Source: Alphaproteobacteria bacterium (GTDB lineage Bacteria > Pseudomonadota > Alphaproteobacteria > Caulobacterales > Caulobacteraceae). Taken from it: 64,000 bases of DNA. The notes below the pieces were generated by a model, which was not told where the DNA came from, made no database searches, and saw only the letters and a program-made list of their open reading frames with translations. Of the stretch, positions 1 to 9,280 are shown piece by piece. The first letter of the stretch is position 1. Every line of letters begins with the position of its first letter. The stretch lies in contig JANYET010000066.1 in assembly GCA_025359785.1 (NCBI GenBank), forward strand, positions 62,001 to 126,000. The letters are read 5' to 3'. A program made the translations under genes and the position numbers.

Positions 1-1
1 G

Positions 2-331
2 CCGCCCGAGGCCTCGGCCGAGAAGCGCCGCATCCACGGCCTGGCCTCCCATGCCCTGTGGGCCGCCGAGGAGGTCCGTCAGTGGAAGGCCACCTCCGAC
101 CAGGCCCGCGCCGCCGACTTCCCTTCCGCCATGCCGATCGCTGTGATCACGGCCGGGGCGGAGAATACCATCACCGCGCTGAAGGAGATCCAGTCGGTCC
201 CAGCGCTCGCCTCACGCAACGGCTACATCGAGCATGTGGCCGGCGCGGGCCATGCGAGCCTGCTCGGCCGCCGCTTCGCCGACCCGGTGGTGCGTGGGGT
301 CGAGCACGTACTGGCCACCGTGAGGCGCTAG
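2..331 (+). CDS. Alpha/beta-hydrolase, C-terminal part (5' end outside window)
   Basis: This is the last 109 codons of a gene that enters the window already in frame. The visible part reads as the C-terminal third of an alpha/beta-hydrolase: a helix-rich segment, a strand (MPIAVITAG), then a GHASLLG stretch near the end that fits the loop carrying the catalytic histidine. The nucleophile and acid lie outside the window, so the substrate cannot be judged. The stop codon overlaps the stop of the convergent tilS gene through a shared CTAG. The family call is an inference from a short fragment. Confidence 0.6.
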   Translation, partial: PPEASAEKRRIHGLASHALWAAEEVRQWKATSDQARAADFPSAMPIAVITAGAENTITALKEIQSVPALASRNGYIEHVAGAGHASLLGRRFADPVVRGVEHVLATVRR

Positions 332-1467
332 GCGGGTTCGCGCTCGATGGCCCCGCACGCCGCGAGCAGACGCGGGTAGGCGAGCGTGATCGCCACGCCG
401 TCGTCGGCGGCCAGCGATGGCGCGGCGGATCGGTTTTGCGCCCGCACCTCGACCGCCTGCGCCGCGGTGATCTCGAAGCGGCCGTCCCAGACGCCGGTTG
501 CGCCGGGTGCAAGGCGCAAAGCTGTCAGGCCGCCGCGCGAGGCCTCGCCCGGTTCGCGGCGGAAGCGGACGCGGTCCCGGTCGGCCTCGATGCGCGCGCC
601 GGCCAGGGTGGCGACGAATGGCGATCGGGTTGTCAGACGGCTGAGGAGCCGGGCGATCTTGTCGCGTGACGGCGGCCGGTCGGTGCCGGCGGCGCAAAGG
701 CAGGCGGCGGAGATGAAGCGCGCGGCGGTGTCGGGCGTCGCGGCGGCGAGGTCCGCCTGGTCGATCTCCAGGCCGCCATGGTCATCGGGCTTGCAGATCA
801 GCGCCAGGGCCTTCGCCGAGGCGAGGGTGGCTGGCGTGACCGGCATGGCGCCGCGGGCGACCGCCGTGCGCGCACGAGGCCGGGCGTAGGTTGCATCCTC
901 GTTCGCCGGGTCGTCGATCCAGGTCTCGCCGCGCGCGGTCAGCCACTTGCGGATTTCACCGCGCCGGACGCCTAGCAGGGGCCGCAACAGGAACAGGCTG
1001 CGGCCTTGCGGCCAGACCGGCGACGGCGACCATTCGCGCGGGTCCGGGGTGGTTGAGCCCGCCGCGCGCATCAGGCCCGCCTCCAGCACGTCGTCGGCGG
1101 TGTGGCCCATCAGCACGACCCGCGCGCCGGCCTCGCGGGCGGCGTCAGCCAGCAGGGCGTGGCGTGCGGCCCGGGCGGCGGCCGGCAGCCCGGCCTGGGG
1201 CTTGTCGCCAGTCCAGGTCAGGGCCTGGAACGGCAGGCCAAGGCGTTGCGCCGTCGTGGCGCAGGCTTGCGTCCAGGCCGTGCTCTCGCGCCTGAGCTGA
1301 TGATCGATGGTCATCACCAACAGGGATCGTCCGGACCGCCGGACCCAGTCGTCGGCGATGAGCAGCAGCGCCAGCGAGTCGCCGCCGCCGGACAGCGCGA
1401 CAGCGAGGGGACGCGGACTGCCGCGAAGCAGCCGGCGGTCGAGAACCGCGTCAGCCGCTAACTGCAC
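328..1467 (-). CDS. tilS: tRNA(Ile)-lysidine synthase TilS
   Basis: TilS attaches lysine to C34 of the AUA-decoding tRNA-Ile, in an ATP-dependent reaction in the cytoplasm. The PP-loop ATP-binding motif SGGGDS is at residues 26-31, and the N-terminal N-type ATPase fold is well preserved. I chose the GTG at 1467, which overlaps the end of cpoB. The frame stays open upstream to 1713, but that extension lies inside cpoB and has no TilS-like sequence. The resulting 379 residues are normal for the short alphaproteobacterial form. It is the last gene of the tol-pal cluster and its stop shares a CTAG with the convergent hydrolase gene. Confidence 0.92.
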   Translation of the reverse strand: MQLAADAVLDRRLLRGSPRPLAVALSGGGDSLALLLIADDWVRRSGRSLLVMTIDHQLRRESTAWTQACATTAQRLGLPFQALTWTGDKPQAGLPAAARAARHALLADAAREAGARVVLMGHTADDVLEAGLMRAAGSTTPDPREWSPSPVWPQGRSLFLLRPLLGVRRGEIRKWLTARGETWIDDPANEDATYARPRARTAVARGAMPVTPATLASAKALALICKPDDHGGLEIDQADLAAATPDTAARFISAACLCAAGTDRPPSRDKIARLLSRLTTRSPFVATLAGARIEADRDRVRFRREPGEASRGGLTALRLAPGATGVWDGRFEITAAQAVEVRAQNRSAAPSLAADDGVAITLAYPRLLAACGAIEREPA

Positions 1468-2348
1468 TTCGCCTGGAGGCGCACGCCTTGGGCCCGGGTG
1501 ACCACAGCCGGCGGGGCCTTGGGATACTTGCGCCCCAGTTCGCCCAGCACCTGGCAGGCGTCGGCGGGCTTTTTCAGCTGCACCAGCGCCCGGCCCAGTT
1601 CGACCACCGCGTCGGGCGCCCAGGCGGTCTGGGGCCAGCCGCGGATCGAGGCGACATAGGCCGCCGCAGCCTTCACATAGTCTCCGCGCACGCCCAGCGT
1701 CTTGCCCCACCAATAGCTGGCTTCAGCCGTGCGGGGCGTGTCGGGATAGGTGGCGACATAGGCGCTGAAGGCGGCTTCGGCGCCGTCATAGTCGCCGCTC
1801 AGCATCAGTTGCCGGGCCTTGCTGAAGGCTCCGGCCGCCGCGGTGGCCGCGACTTTCGGGTCGGCCGGCGCCTGGGGCTCTGGCGCGGACGGCGGCGTGG
1901 CGGCCGCCGCCGTGGCCAGGGCCTCGGCGGCCTTCTGTTCGTCGGCGGCCAGCCGGTCCGAGAGCGCCTTCACCTGCGCCTTGAGCTGGGTGTTCTCACG
2001 CTTGGTCTGGTCGAGCTCGTGGCCGGTGGTCTCCAGCGAGCCGTTGAGCTTGGTCAGCGAGCCTTCGAGGTCGGCGATCTTGGTGGCGAGATCGGCCATC
2101 CGCGCGTCGGTGTCGGCGGGCTGCACGACGACGGGCCCGCCGGTCTTCTGGGCCTTGAAGACGATATCGCGCAGTTCGCGGACGACCTTTTCCATCCGGT
2201 CCACGCGTTTGGCGTCGCGCGCGTCCAGCGGGTCGTCCATCGAGGTCTGGGCGAACGACGGCGTGGCGAAGAGGGCCACCGCCGCCGCCGCGCCCAGGAT
2301 ACGCAATCCCCCCTTACGAGATCGGGGGCGCAGTCGTGGCTTCATCAT
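1458..2348 (-). CDS. cpoB: Tol-Pal coordinator CpoB (YbgF)
   Basis: CpoB is a periplasmic protein that links peptidoglycan synthesis to outer-membrane constriction by the Tol-Pal machine. The 296-residue product starts with a basic n-region and a hydrophobic signal peptide ending near PSFAQ. A coiled-coil stretch follows (about residues 60-140, lysine/leucine rich), then an alanine/proline linker, then TPR-type repeats to the C-terminus (for example TPRTAEASYWWGKTLGVRGD). The start overlaps the pal stop as ATGATGA, so translation is probably coupled; a second ATG at 2345 is equally possible. Confidence 0.92.
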   Translation of the reverse strand: MMKPRLRPRSRKGGLRILGAAAAVALFATPSFAQTSMDDPLDARDAKRVDRMEKVVRELRDIVFKAQKTGGPVVVQPADTDARMADLATKIADLEGSLTKLNGSLETTGHELDQTKRENTQLKAQVKALSDRLAADEQKAAEALATAAAATPPSAPEPQAPADPKVAATAAAGAFSKARQLMLSGDYDGAEAAFSAYVATYPDTPRTAEASYWWGKTLGVRGDYVKAAAAYVASIRGWPQTAWAPDAVVELGRALVQLKKPADACQVLGELGRKYPKAPPAVVTRAQGVRLQAKCS

Positions 2349-2917
2349 TGCATCCGCGCGCCGCTGACGATGGCGGTGCGGGCGTTCCGGTTGTGCTGGT
2401 CGGCGCTCTCTCCAGAGCCGCTGTCGATCGGCTTTTCCTTGCCGAACGAGACGGTCGTGATGCGGCCGGCCTCGACGCCATGAGCGACCAGATATTCGCG
2501 GATCGCATTGGCGCGGCGCGCGCCCAGCGCCAGATTATATTCCTGGGTGCCGCGCTCGTCGCAGTTGCCTTCGATGCGCACCTGGACGGCGGGAAAACGC
2601 TTCAGCCAGCTGGCCTGAGCGTCGAGCAGCGGGCCAGCGTCGGTGCGGACGCTGTACTTGTCGTAGTCGAAGTAGACCCGGTCGCCGATGTTGACGACGA
2701 AGTCTCGCTCGGACCCCGGCAGCGGCGCCTGGCTGACTGGCTCGGGCCGCGAGATGGGCGCCTGAGGCCGCGGGGCCTCGACGGGGCGCTGCGGCGCGGC
2801 CGGCTGTGTCGTCGGGTAAGACGGCTTCGGCTTTGACGCACAGGCCGCGAGTGAGAGGGCCGTGACGGCGATGAGCGCCAGTCGCAGTGCGCTCCCGGTA
2901 TTGCGGTTCGTGACCAT
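2345..2917 (-). CDS. pal: Peptidoglycan-associated lipoprotein Pal
   Basis: Pal is an outer-membrane lipoprotein that binds peptidoglycan and TolB. The N-terminus has a signal peptide ending in a lipobox (LAAC; the cysteine is residue 26). A proline-rich linker follows, then a C-terminal OmpA-like domain with the typical IEGNCDERGTQEYNLALG segment, which includes the peptidoglycan-binding aspartate and arginine. At 190 residues the length is normal. It lies between tolB and cpoB in the usual Tol-Pal order, with about 75 bp between it and tolB. Confidence 0.96.
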   Translation of the reverse strand: MVTNRNTGSALRLALIAVTALSLAACASKPKPSYPTTQPAAPQRPVEAPRPQAPISRPEPVSQAPLPGSERDFVVNIGDRVYFDYDKYSVRTDAGPLLDAQASWLKRFPAVQVRIEGNCDERGTQEYNLALGARRANAIREYLVAHGVEAGRITTVSFGKEKPIDSGSGESADQHNRNARTAIVSGARMQ

Positions 2918-2991
2918 GGAAAGCGTCTCCTTCGAAAAATCGCGCCGACGGCGCAGGTGCAGAGTCTAACTTCGAACTCGCGCGCGCAAGT

Positions 2992-4296
2992 CTAGTTCAG
3001 CAACGGCGACCAGGCGGGATCCGAGCCCGCGCCGGGGTAGGGCATGGGCTGCAGAATTCGCCCGGTGACATCGACGCTCCACAGCTTCGAGCCGCCGCCC
3101 GCGCCCTGGCGGGTGAACAGCAGCACACGGCCGTTGGGCGCCCAGGCGGGGCCCTCGTCCAGATAGCTGGAGGTGAGGATTCGCTCGTCCGTGCCGTCCG
3201 GCTTCATGATGCCGATGTGAAAGTCGCCGCCGGTCTGTTTGGTGAAGGCGATGAACTCCCCGGTCGGGCTCCAGACCGGGGCGGTATAGCGGCCGGCCGC
3301 GAAGGTGATCCGCTTCGGGTTCGAACCGTCGGCGCCCATGATGTAGAGCTGTGGCGAGCCGGACCGGTCGGAGTTGAAGACGATGCGCCCGCCGTCCGGC
3401 GAATAGGAGGGCGAGGTGTCGATGGCCGGGTCGGTGGTCAGGCGCGTCGTGGCCCGGTTCTTCAGGTCCATCACGAAGATGTCGCTGTTGCCGCCGCGCT
3501 CCACGGAAAAGGCGACCTTGCCGCCGTCCGGCGAAAATCGCGGTGCGAAGACCATGCCCTTGAAGTCGCCCAGGCTCTCGCGCCGGTTGGTCTCGAGGTT
3601 GAGCAGGTAGATCTTCGAGCCCTCGGGCCGAAGCTCCATGTAGGTGATTTCCTGGCTGGTCGAGGAGAAGCGCGGGGTCATGATCACGCCTTCGCCGGCC
3701 GGGATGTAGCTGGGGTTGGCGCCGTCCTGATCCATGATCGCCAGGCGCTTGGTCTTCGATCCACGCGCGCCGCTCTCGGCCACGAACACCACGCGGGTGT
3801 CGAAATAGCCCTTCTCGCCGGTCAGCCGCTGATAGACGGCGTCGGAAATCTTGTGGGCGACGCGCCGCCAGTTCTCGGGGCTGGAGGCGAAGCGCTGGCC
3901 CAGCAGTTCCTTCTCGGCGAAGACGTCGGAGAGGCGGAAGTCGACCTGCAGTCGACCATCGACACTGCTGGCCTGGCCGTAGAGCAGAGCCTGAGCGTTG
4001 ATTTTCTGCCAGGCGGGATAGTTGGGCTGTACCGCGGCGTTGAGATCGCGGTCGATGAAGCTCGCCGGATCGAGCGGCCGGAACAGGCCGGAGCGTTGCA
4101 GGTCGGCGCCGATCACGCCGGCCAGGTCTGCGCCGACCGGGCCGCCGCCGAACGCCGGCAACGCGATCGGCAGGGGTTGGACGTCGCCACGATTGACGTT
4201 GACCTCGATGTCCGCGCGCGCGGCGCCGGAGAACATCGCCGCCGCCGGCAGCGCGGCCAGGGCGGCCAGGGCGGTTCGCTTCGAGAAGGTGGTCAT
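2992..4296 (-). CDS. tolB: Tol-Pal translocation protein TolB
   Basis: TolB is a periplasmic protein with an N-terminal D2-like domain and a C-terminal six-bladed beta-propeller that binds Pal. The propeller repeats are visible as [35 protein letters not shown] and similar blocks. I chose the ATG at 4296, giving 434 residues and a signal peptide ending AARA. The frame runs 17 codons further upstream, but that part lies in tolA and lacks signal-peptide character. The start is one base after the tolA stop codon. Confidence 0.95.
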   Translation of the reverse strand: MTTFSKRTALAALAALPAAAMFSGAARADIEVNVNRGDVQPLPIALPAFGGGPVGADLAGVIGADLQRSGLFRPLDPASFIDRDLNAAVQPNYPAWQKINAQALLYGQASSVDGRLQVDFRLSDVFAEKELLGQRFASSPENWRRVAHKISDAVYQRLTGEKGYFDTRVVFVAESGARGSKTKRLAIMDQDGANPSYIPAGEGVIMTPRFSSTSQEITYMELRPEGSKIYLLNLETNRRESLGDFKGMVFAPRFSPDGGKVAFSVERGGNSDIFVMDLKNRATTRLTTDPAIDTSPSYSPDGGRIVFNSDRSGSPQLYIMGADGSNPKRITFAAGRYTAPVWSPTGEFIAFTKQTGGDFHIGIMKPDGTDERILTSSYLDEGPAWAPNGRVLLFTRQGAGGGSKLWSVDVTGRILQPMPYPGAGSDPAWSPLLN

Positions 4297-4297
4297 C

Positions 4298-5089
4298 TTA
4301 GGAACAGGCCTCGCGCGCGTTGAAGTTGACCGCGATTTTCTCGCCATAGAACTCGCGAGGGAGCGTTCGGTAGGGCGCCGCCGCGTAGACCGCGCGTACG
4401 GCGCGCTCGGCGCCGGCGCGGGCCACGTCGGACTGGCCGCTCCGAATCTGCGAGGTGGCGTCGCCGACCACCTGGCCGCCGGCGCCGATGGTGAAGGTGA
4501 CGCGGACCTGCACGTCGCGGCCGCCCTCCACGTCGCAGTTGGGGTTCCAGCGGCGCTGCAGTTCCTCGGCGAGACCGGTCATGGCGGCGGCGGATAGGCC
4601 CGTTCCCATGGCCGGGCGCGCCTGCGGCGCGGTCTCGGGCCGCGCTGGCCCCTTGGGCGCAGAGGACGGCTTGGAGGCTTGCGCCTTGGTCATCTTCGTC
4701 AGGCTGGCCGACAGCGCGTCGAGGTCGAAGCTCTTCTCCGGCTTGGCCGGCGGCGCGGGCTTGGCGGGCGTCGGGATGAGCTTGGGCGTGGGCTCGATCT
4801 TGGGGGTCGGCTTCGGCGGAGCCGGGGTGGGCTTGGGCTGCGGCGCGGGCGGCGTCGATTGCAGCGGGGCGTCCGGGACCGGTGTCTGGGTCTGGGCGGT
4901 CTGTTCGACGGGCGCCGGCTGGGCCTCTCGGACGCTGCTGTCGGGAGCCTTGGAGACGATGGTCACCGGCACCACCGAGCCGACCTTCAGGTCGCGGGTG
5001 AAGTTCCAGGAGATCAGCAGCAGGATGGCCACGGCCGCGTGCAGCGCGGCCGAGCCCATCATGGCGGGTGAGAGCTCCCGGCGCGTCAC
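4298..5089 (-). CDS. tolA: Tol-Pal system protein TolA
   Basis: TolA is the inner-membrane-anchored protein that spans the periplasm and transmits force from TolQR to Pal. The 263-residue product has one N-terminal membrane segment ([16 protein letters not shown]), a long proline/lysine/alanine-rich periplasmic region, and a C-terminal TonB-like domain ([14 protein letters not shown] onwards). The start is a GTG overlapping the tolR stop as GTGA. The proline-rich linker is typical of alphaproteobacteria and differs from the helical linker of E. coli TolA. Confidence 0.93.
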   Translation of the reverse strand: MTRRELSPAMMGSAALHAAVAILLLISWNFTRDLKVGSVVPVTIVSKAPDSSVREAQPAPVEQTAQTQTPVPDAPLQSTPPAPQPKPTPAPPKPTPKIEPTPKLIPTPAKPAPPAKPEKSFDLDALSASLTKMTKAQASKPSSAPKGPARPETAPQARPAMGTGLSAAAMTGLAEELQRRWNPNCDVEGGRDVQVRVTFTIGAGGQVVGDATSQIRSGQSDVARAGAERAVRAVYAAAPYRTLPREFYGEKIAVNFNAREACS

Positions 5090-5604
5090 TGGCCCGCGGG
5101 CTCCTCGGGCGGCTTGGCGGCCGAGGCGCCGGACGAGGGGCCGCCAGTATCGGTGATCAGGTTGATCGACGTGAAGCCAGTGGTCGACAGCGCGGCCATC
5201 ACCTGGGCGACGATGGCGTAGGGCGCCTTGCCGTCGGCGCGGACGTAGATCGGCTTCGTTGTACCCGAGCCGGGGGCGCCGGCCATCGCATGCAGGCGGG
5301 GCGCGAGGCCGGCGAAGGGGACCTCGTCCTCCTTCACGAAGATCTGGCCGTTGGCGCGGATCGAGACAGTCAGCGGCTCGGCCTGGTCCTGCAGCGATCC
5401 GGCCTCGGTCTTCGGCAGCTCGACCGGCACGCCGGCGGTGAGCAGGGGCGCGGAGATCATGAAGACGATCAGCAGCACCAGCATCACGTCGACCAGCGGG
5501 GTGACGTTGATCTCCGACAGCGCGCCGCGGCGTCCGCGGCCGCCGCGCCGGCGCCGGCGACCCCGGCCGCCCGCCGCGAAGGCGTCGTTGGCGGACAGCG
5601 CCAT
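5086..5604 (-). CDS. tolR: Tol-Pal proton-channel subunit TolR
   Basis: TolR belongs to the ExbD/TolR family and forms the proton-driven motor with TolQ. After a very basic, arginine/glycine-rich N-terminal cytoplasmic stretch comes the single membrane segment (INVTPLVDVMLVLLIVFMI). Asp39 in it matches the essential proton-carrying aspartate of the family. A periplasmic domain follows. The arginine-rich tail (about residues 12-27) is longer than in E. coli TolR. The gene starts 3 bp after tolQ. Confidence 0.95.
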   Translation of the reverse strand: MALSANDAFAAGGRGRRRRRGGRGRRGALSEINVTPLVDVMLVLLIVFMISAPLLTAGVPVELPKTEAGSLQDQAEPLTVSIRANGQIFVKEDEVPFAGLAPRLHAMAGAPGSGTTKPIYVRADGKAPYAIVAQVMAALSTTGFTSINLITDTGGPSSGASAAKPPEEPAGQ

Positions 5605-5607
5605 GGC

Positions 5608-6312
5608 TCAGACCTTCTCCGCCAGGCGCCGCTGGATGGCGGTGGACAGGTCGTCGGCGAAGCCTTCAAGGCGTCCCGAAAACTTCGCCGCGTCGGTCGA
5701 GAACTTGTTGAAGGCGATGTAGGCCGGGATCGCCGCGACCAGGCCAATCGCCGTTGCAAACAGCGCCTGGGCGATCGATGGCGCGACGATCGCCAGGGAG
5801 GTGTTCTTCTGGATGGCGATCGACTGGAAGGCGTTCATGATACCCCACACCGTGCCGAACAGCCCAATAAAAGGTGACGCCGTGGCGACGATGGCCAGCG
5901 AGCCCAGGCCGTCCTCGACGCGGGCGCTTTCGCGGGCGATGGCGGCGTCGAGCACCCGGTCGATCCGCTGGATCAGGAAGGCCGCCTGACCATCGGTGGT
6001 CAGGCCCTTGTTGCGGGCGTCGCGCCATTCGCGAAGCGCGCCCTGCAGCATGCGCGGCAGGACGTGGCGCGGACGCTCGCCGGCCGCCGCGGCGACCTCC
6101 TCCAGGCTTTTGCCGGAGGCGACCTCGTCCTCGAAGCGGTTGGCCTCGCGGTTCAGGCCGGAGAAGCGGAAGGTCTTGTCGAGGATCACCGTCCAGGACC
6201 ACAGCGAGGCCGCGCCCAGCCCCAGCATGACCAGCTTCACCACCCAGTCGGCGTGCATGAACAGGACGAAGAAGTTGAAGCTCTCTGGCGTGACGGCGGC
6301 GGCGGAATCCAT
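5608..6312 (-). CDS. tolQ: Tol-Pal proton-channel subunit TolQ
   Basis: TolQ is a MotA/TolQ/ExbB-family inner-membrane protein that forms the stator with TolR. The 234-residue product has three membrane segments: one near residues 20-45 and two close together in the C-terminal half. The conserved block LGSLAIVATASPFIGLFGTVWGIM precedes the second segment. It heads the tolQRAB-pal-cpoB run, and about 80 bp separate it from ybgC upstream. Confidence 0.95.
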   Translation of the reverse strand: MDSAAAVTPESFNFFVLFMHADWVVKLVMLGLGAASLWSWTVILDKTFRFSGLNREANRFEDEVASGKSLEEVAAAAGERPRHVLPRMLQGALREWRDARNKGLTTDGQAAFLIQRIDRVLDAAIARESARVEDGLGSLAIVATASPFIGLFGTVWGIMNAFQSIAIQKNTSLAIVAPSIAQALFATAIGLVAAIPAYIAFNKFSTDAAKFSGRLEGFADDLSTAIQRRLAEKV

Positions 6313-6392
6313 TCGAGGTCCAGGAGCTCCGAGATCTGGGCAGGCGTTGCGGATGGTGGTGCGGATCGTGTTGCGAGTCGGGGGTGGCGATC

Positions 6393-6848
6393 TTATGGCG
6401 AAGGCGCGAACAGCGGGCGGAGCGCGTCGGCCATGCCGGGCGGCGGCTTGCGGGCGCGGCCGGCCAGGTCGATGCAGGCGGCCTCGACCGCGGCGGTGGC
6501 GATCAGCTCTTCGCCACGGGTGATGCGCTGGCTGACGAACAGCCGCGGGCCCTTCACCGCGTCATAGGTGGTCCGCACCAGCAGGGCGTCGTCGATGCGC
6601 GCGGCGCGTTTGAAGTCGACGGTGATGCGCGTGATGGTGAAGGCCGCCGGGTCTGGGCGCGCCAGCAGCGCCGAATGGCTGACACCCACCAGGCGGAAGA
6701 AATCGCTCCGGCCGCGCTCGAAATAACGCAGGTAGTTGGCGTGATAGACGACGCCGGTGAAGTCGGTGTCCTCATAATAGATGCGCACCGGCAGCTGGTG
6801 CTCGCGGCCGACGATGCGGCCGGCGTAGGGAGTATTTTCACTCTGCAT
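6393..6848 (-). CDS. ybgC: Tol-Pal-associated acyl-CoA thioesterase YbgC
   Basis: YbgC is a hotdog-fold acyl-CoA thioesterase encoded with the Tol-Pal genes in many proteobacteria. The family signature YYEDTDFTGVVYHANYLRYFERGR, with its catalytic aspartate, is intact. I chose the ATG at 6848 (MQSENTPYAG), which overlaps the stop of the upstream AT-rich gene as TGATG. A GTG/ATG extension to 6887 would add 13 residues encoded entirely in AT-rich sequence. The product is 151 residues, a normal length. Confidence 0.93.
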   Translation of the reverse strand: MQSENTPYAGRIVGREHQLPVRIYYEDTDFTGVVYHANYLRYFERGRSDFFRLVGVSHSALLARPDPAAFTITRITVDFKRAARIDDALLVRTTYDAVKGPRLFVSQRITRGEELIATAAVEAACIDLAGRARKPPPGMADALRPLFAPSP

Positions 6849-7219
6849 CAGATTCGGAGAGGCAAAACATTGTATATATTTCTCCATCTCCTATCCGAGA
6901 TAGTAGAATATTCTGACATTCCACCATTTATAGGAAATCTTACAAGAATATCCCTTCTACTATCAAATATCTCTTGAAATCCATCAGATACACCAGCCTC
7001 CTCAAACAAGAAAATTTGCTCTCCATCCTTATTGTATTCTCGCCAATATTTTCCGTCCTTGCAAAATCGTCCGTTATCATAGGCGTAAATGGTGGGATGG
7101 GCATTTCGTTCAGAGATTTTTCCTCGTCTCAATCCGAGCAGAAATCCTCCGACGCTTCCGACAAAAGTGCCCACACCGCCCAGCAGTGTGGCAGCCGATT
7201 TCAGCGTTTCAGCATCCAT
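6848..7219 (-). CDS. AT-rich small membrane protein of unknown function
   Basis: I do not recognise this 123-residue protein. It has one likely membrane segment near the N-terminus (TLLGGVGTFVGSVGGFLLGL) followed by a polar domain rich in charged and aromatic residues. Its base composition is far lower in GC than its neighbours (about 40 percent by eye against roughly 70), and it uses codons such as ATA and AGA that are rare around it. This points to recent transfer. It lies between ruvB (39 bp away) and ybgC, and its TGA overlaps the ybgC start, so ybgC translation is probably coupled to it. Confidence 0.65.
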   Translation of the reverse strand: MDAETLKSAATLLGGVGTFVGSVGGFLLGLRRGKISERNAHPTIYAYDNGRFCKDGKYWREYNKDGEQIFLFEEAGVSDGFQEIFDSRRDILVRFPINGGMSEYSTISDRRWRNIYNVLPLRI

Positions 7220-7258
7220 TCCGAAGTCCGTCTCATAGAGATCAAGCCGATCGGCACC

Positions 7259-8290
7259 TCAATTATCAAACAAGTCGTCGGCGTTCACTGAATTAGCCCC
7301 GGAGGGCGGCATCATCCCTAGGTGAGCGTAGGCCTTGGCGCAGGCCATGCGGCCGCGCGGCGTGCGCTGGATGAAACCTTGCTGGAGGAGGAACGGCTCG
7401 ATGACGTCCTCGACGGCGTCGCGGGCCTCGGCGATGGCGTAGGCCAGGGTCTCGACGCCCGCCGGGCCGCCGGCGTAGTTCTCGATCAGGGCGCGCAGGT
7501 AGCGGCGGTCCAGCGCGTCCAGGCCGACCTCGTCGACGTCGAGGCGGGCCAGCGCCGAGGCGGCGGCCTTGCGGTCGATCAGGTCTACGCCATCGCTGGC
7601 GGCGAAGTCGCGGACACGGCGCAGCAGGCGGCCGGCGACGCGCGGCGTGCCCCGGGCGCGCTCGGCGATCTCCGCGGCGCCCTCGAGATGCAGGTTGAGC
7701 CCCAGCTTGCCGGCCGCCTGGGTCAGCACCTTCTGCAGCTCGGCCGGCGTGTAGAATTCCAGCCGGATCGGGATGCCGAAGCGGTCGCGCAGCGGGGTGG
7801 CGAGCAGGCCCGCCCGGGTGGTCGCCGCGACCAGGGTGAAGGGCGCCAGGTCGATGCGGATCGACCGCGCCGAAGGCCCCTCGCCGATCATCAGGTCGAG
7901 GACGTGATCCTCCATGGCCGGGTAGAGGATTTCCTCGACGTTGGCCGGCAGGCGGTGGATCTCGTCGATGAACAGGACGTCGTTGGGCTCGAGGTTGGTG
8001 AGGATGGCGGCGAGGTCGCCGGCCTTGGCCAGCACCGGCCCGGAGGTGGCGCGGAAGTTGACGCCCAGCTCGCGGGCGACGATCTGGGCCAGCGTCGTCT
8101 TGCCGAGGCCCGGCGGGCCGAACAGCAGCACGTGGTCCAGCGCCTCGCCACGCTGTTTGGCGCCGGCGATGAACACGCGCAGGTTCGCCTTGGCCTGCTC
8201 CTGGCCGACGAATTCGGCGAGCGTCTGTGGCCGCAGAGCCTTGTCGGGCGCCTCAAGCGGCGCCGGCTCGCCGGAGACCAGGCGGGTCAT
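7259..8290 (-). CDS. ruvB: Holliday-junction branch-migration helicase RuvB
   Basis: RuvB is the AAA+ motor that drives branch migration on RuvA-bound Holliday junctions. The 343-residue protein shows the Walker A motif (GPPGLGKTT), Walker B (FIDEIHRL), sensor-1 region (VAATTRAG) and a C-terminal winged-helix domain ([12 protein letters not shown]). The N-terminal [11 protein letters not shown] block is typical. The last 15 or so residues, rich in small and acidic residues, form a short tail. A palindromic repeat block separates it from ruvA. Confidence 0.97.
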   Translation of the reverse strand: MTRLVSGEPAPLEAPDKALRPQTLAEFVGQEQAKANLRVFIAGAKQRGEALDHVLLFGPPGLGKTTLAQIVARELGVNFRATSGPVLAKAGDLAAILTNLEPNDVLFIDEIHRLPANVEEILYPAMEDHVLDLMIGEGPSARSIRIDLAPFTLVAATTRAGLLATPLRDRFGIPIRLEFYTPAELQKVLTQAAGKLGLNLHLEGAAEIAERARGTPRVAGRLLRRVRDFAASDGVDLIDRKAAASALARLDVDEVGLDALDRRYLRALIENYAGGPAGVETLAYAIAEARDAVEDVIEPFLLQQGFIQRTPRGRMACAKAYAHLGMMPPSGANSVNADDLFDN

Positions 8291-8292
8291 GT

Positions 8293-8455
8293 CTAGTTCC
8301 TCCCCGTAGGGGGAGGTGGATCGCGGCGTAGCCGCGGGACGGAGGGGGTTTCAGCCGCTGAGTCCGCGACCGACAGCATCCCGAGCGCTGGAGAGGAAAC
8401 CCCCTCAGTCTGTCTTCGCAGACAGCTCCCCCTGTGGGGGAGCAACTGAGTTGCG
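8293..8455 (-). repeat. GGGGGAGG-type imperfect inverted-repeat block between ruvA and ruvB
   Basis: The gap holds a nested palindrome. The outer hairpins are CCTCCCCGTAGGGGGAGG on the ruvB side and CTCCCCCTGTGGGGGAG on the ruvA side, and an inner pair has GGAGGGGGTTT facing AAACCCCCTC. Related blocks recur at about 10130, 33754, 39669, 45121 and 63403. Transcription from ruvA to ruvB must cross it. Strand is nominal. Confidence 0.75.
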
Positions 8456-8462
8456 GCGGTCC

Positions 8463-9071
8463 TCACCGCCCAAGCTCCTGCAGGGCGGCTTTGATCAGGG
8501 CGCCGGCTTCGGCGTCGTCGCCGAGGCGGAGCGCGGCTTGTTCGACGACGCGTCTGGCGGACGGTTCGGCGACGCCGAGGCCCATGAGGGCGGCGACAGC
8601 TTCGCCGGTGGCGGAGGGCGCGGGCGGTGTTGCGGGGCTGGCCGAGGCGTGGACGACCAAGCCATCGCCGATGGGCTTGTCCTTCAGCTCGGTGACGATG
8701 CGCAGCGCGAGCTTGGGGCCGACGCCTTGCGCGCGGGCGACGGCGGCCTGGTCGCCGCGCTGGGCGGCGGCGGACAGCTCGCCCGGCGCCAGCACGTCGA
8801 GGACGGCCAGCGCCGCCTTCGGCCCGACGCCCTGGATGGTCTTCAGCATGACGAAGGCCCGGCGCTCGGTCTTGTCGAGGAAGCCGTAGAGCGTGAGCCC
8901 GGTCTGTTCGCCGAACTGGCTTTCGATATGCAGGGTGGCGGTCTCGCCGGTCCCGGGCAGGCGGCCGAGCGTCCGTGATCCGCAGCGCACGACGTAGCCC
9001 ACGCCGGCGACATCGATCAGCGCCTCTTCCTCGCCCACCTCGGCGACGACGCCCCACAGCCGGCCGATCAT
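8463..9071 (-). CDS. ruvA: Holliday-junction DNA-binding protein RuvA
   Basis: RuvA binds the four-way junction and loads RuvB. The 202-residue product begins [12 protein letters not shown] (OB-fold domain I). It carries helix-hairpin-helix elements ([17 protein letters not shown] and [16 protein letters not shown]) and a C-terminal domain III ([20 protein letters not shown]) that contacts RuvB. The order here is ruvC, ruvA, ruvB on the minus strand, as in other alphaproteobacteria. About 340 bp of repeat-bearing sequence separates it from ruvC. Confidence 0.96.
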   Translation of the reverse strand: MIGRLWGVVAEVGEEEALIDVAGVGYVVRCGSRTLGRLPGTGETATLHIESQFGEQTGLTLYGFLDKTERRAFVMLKTIQGVGPKAALAVLDVLAPGELSAAAQRGDQAAVARAQGVGPKLALRIVTELKDKPIGDGLVVHASASPATPPAPSATGEAVAALMGLGVAEPSARRVVEQAALRLGDDAEAGALIKAALQELGR

Positions 9072-9085
9072 GCGGGCGCTCCGGG

Positions 9086-9220
9086 CTTAAGGTGAATCAC
9101 GTTCAGCATCTGTTCCGACCATGCCGTAAACCATGCTGAATCGCTTGCGCAATCGTGAACGGAAGGGGCCCGGCGGACGGGTTTTTCGGGCGCGCGTTAA
9201 CCATCGGCTTTTAACGATTC
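9086..9220 (-). promoter_or_regulatory. Possible ruvA promoter region with clustered GANTC sites
   Basis: The 150 bp upstream of ruvA contains three GANTC sites (9094-9098, 9138-9142, 9216-9220). It also has a TTAACCAT (9197-9204) with a related GTAAACCAT at 9126-9134. GANTC is the CcrM methylation site of Caulobacterales, and TTAACC-type words resemble CtrA half-sites. No canonical TTAA-N7-TTAA spacing was found: the nearest TTAA pair is 10 bp apart. The regulatory role is inferred. Confidence 0.35.
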
Positions 9221-9280
9221 CCATGGAGTTTGGCGCGGCGTCCTGACCTGAGACGCAGCGAAGCGGCACTCGGGCTGTTT

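Noticed and set aside
9197..9214. TTAA pair upstream of ruvA as a full CtrA site
   Set aside because: The spacing is 10 bp instead of 7, so only half-site similarity remains.
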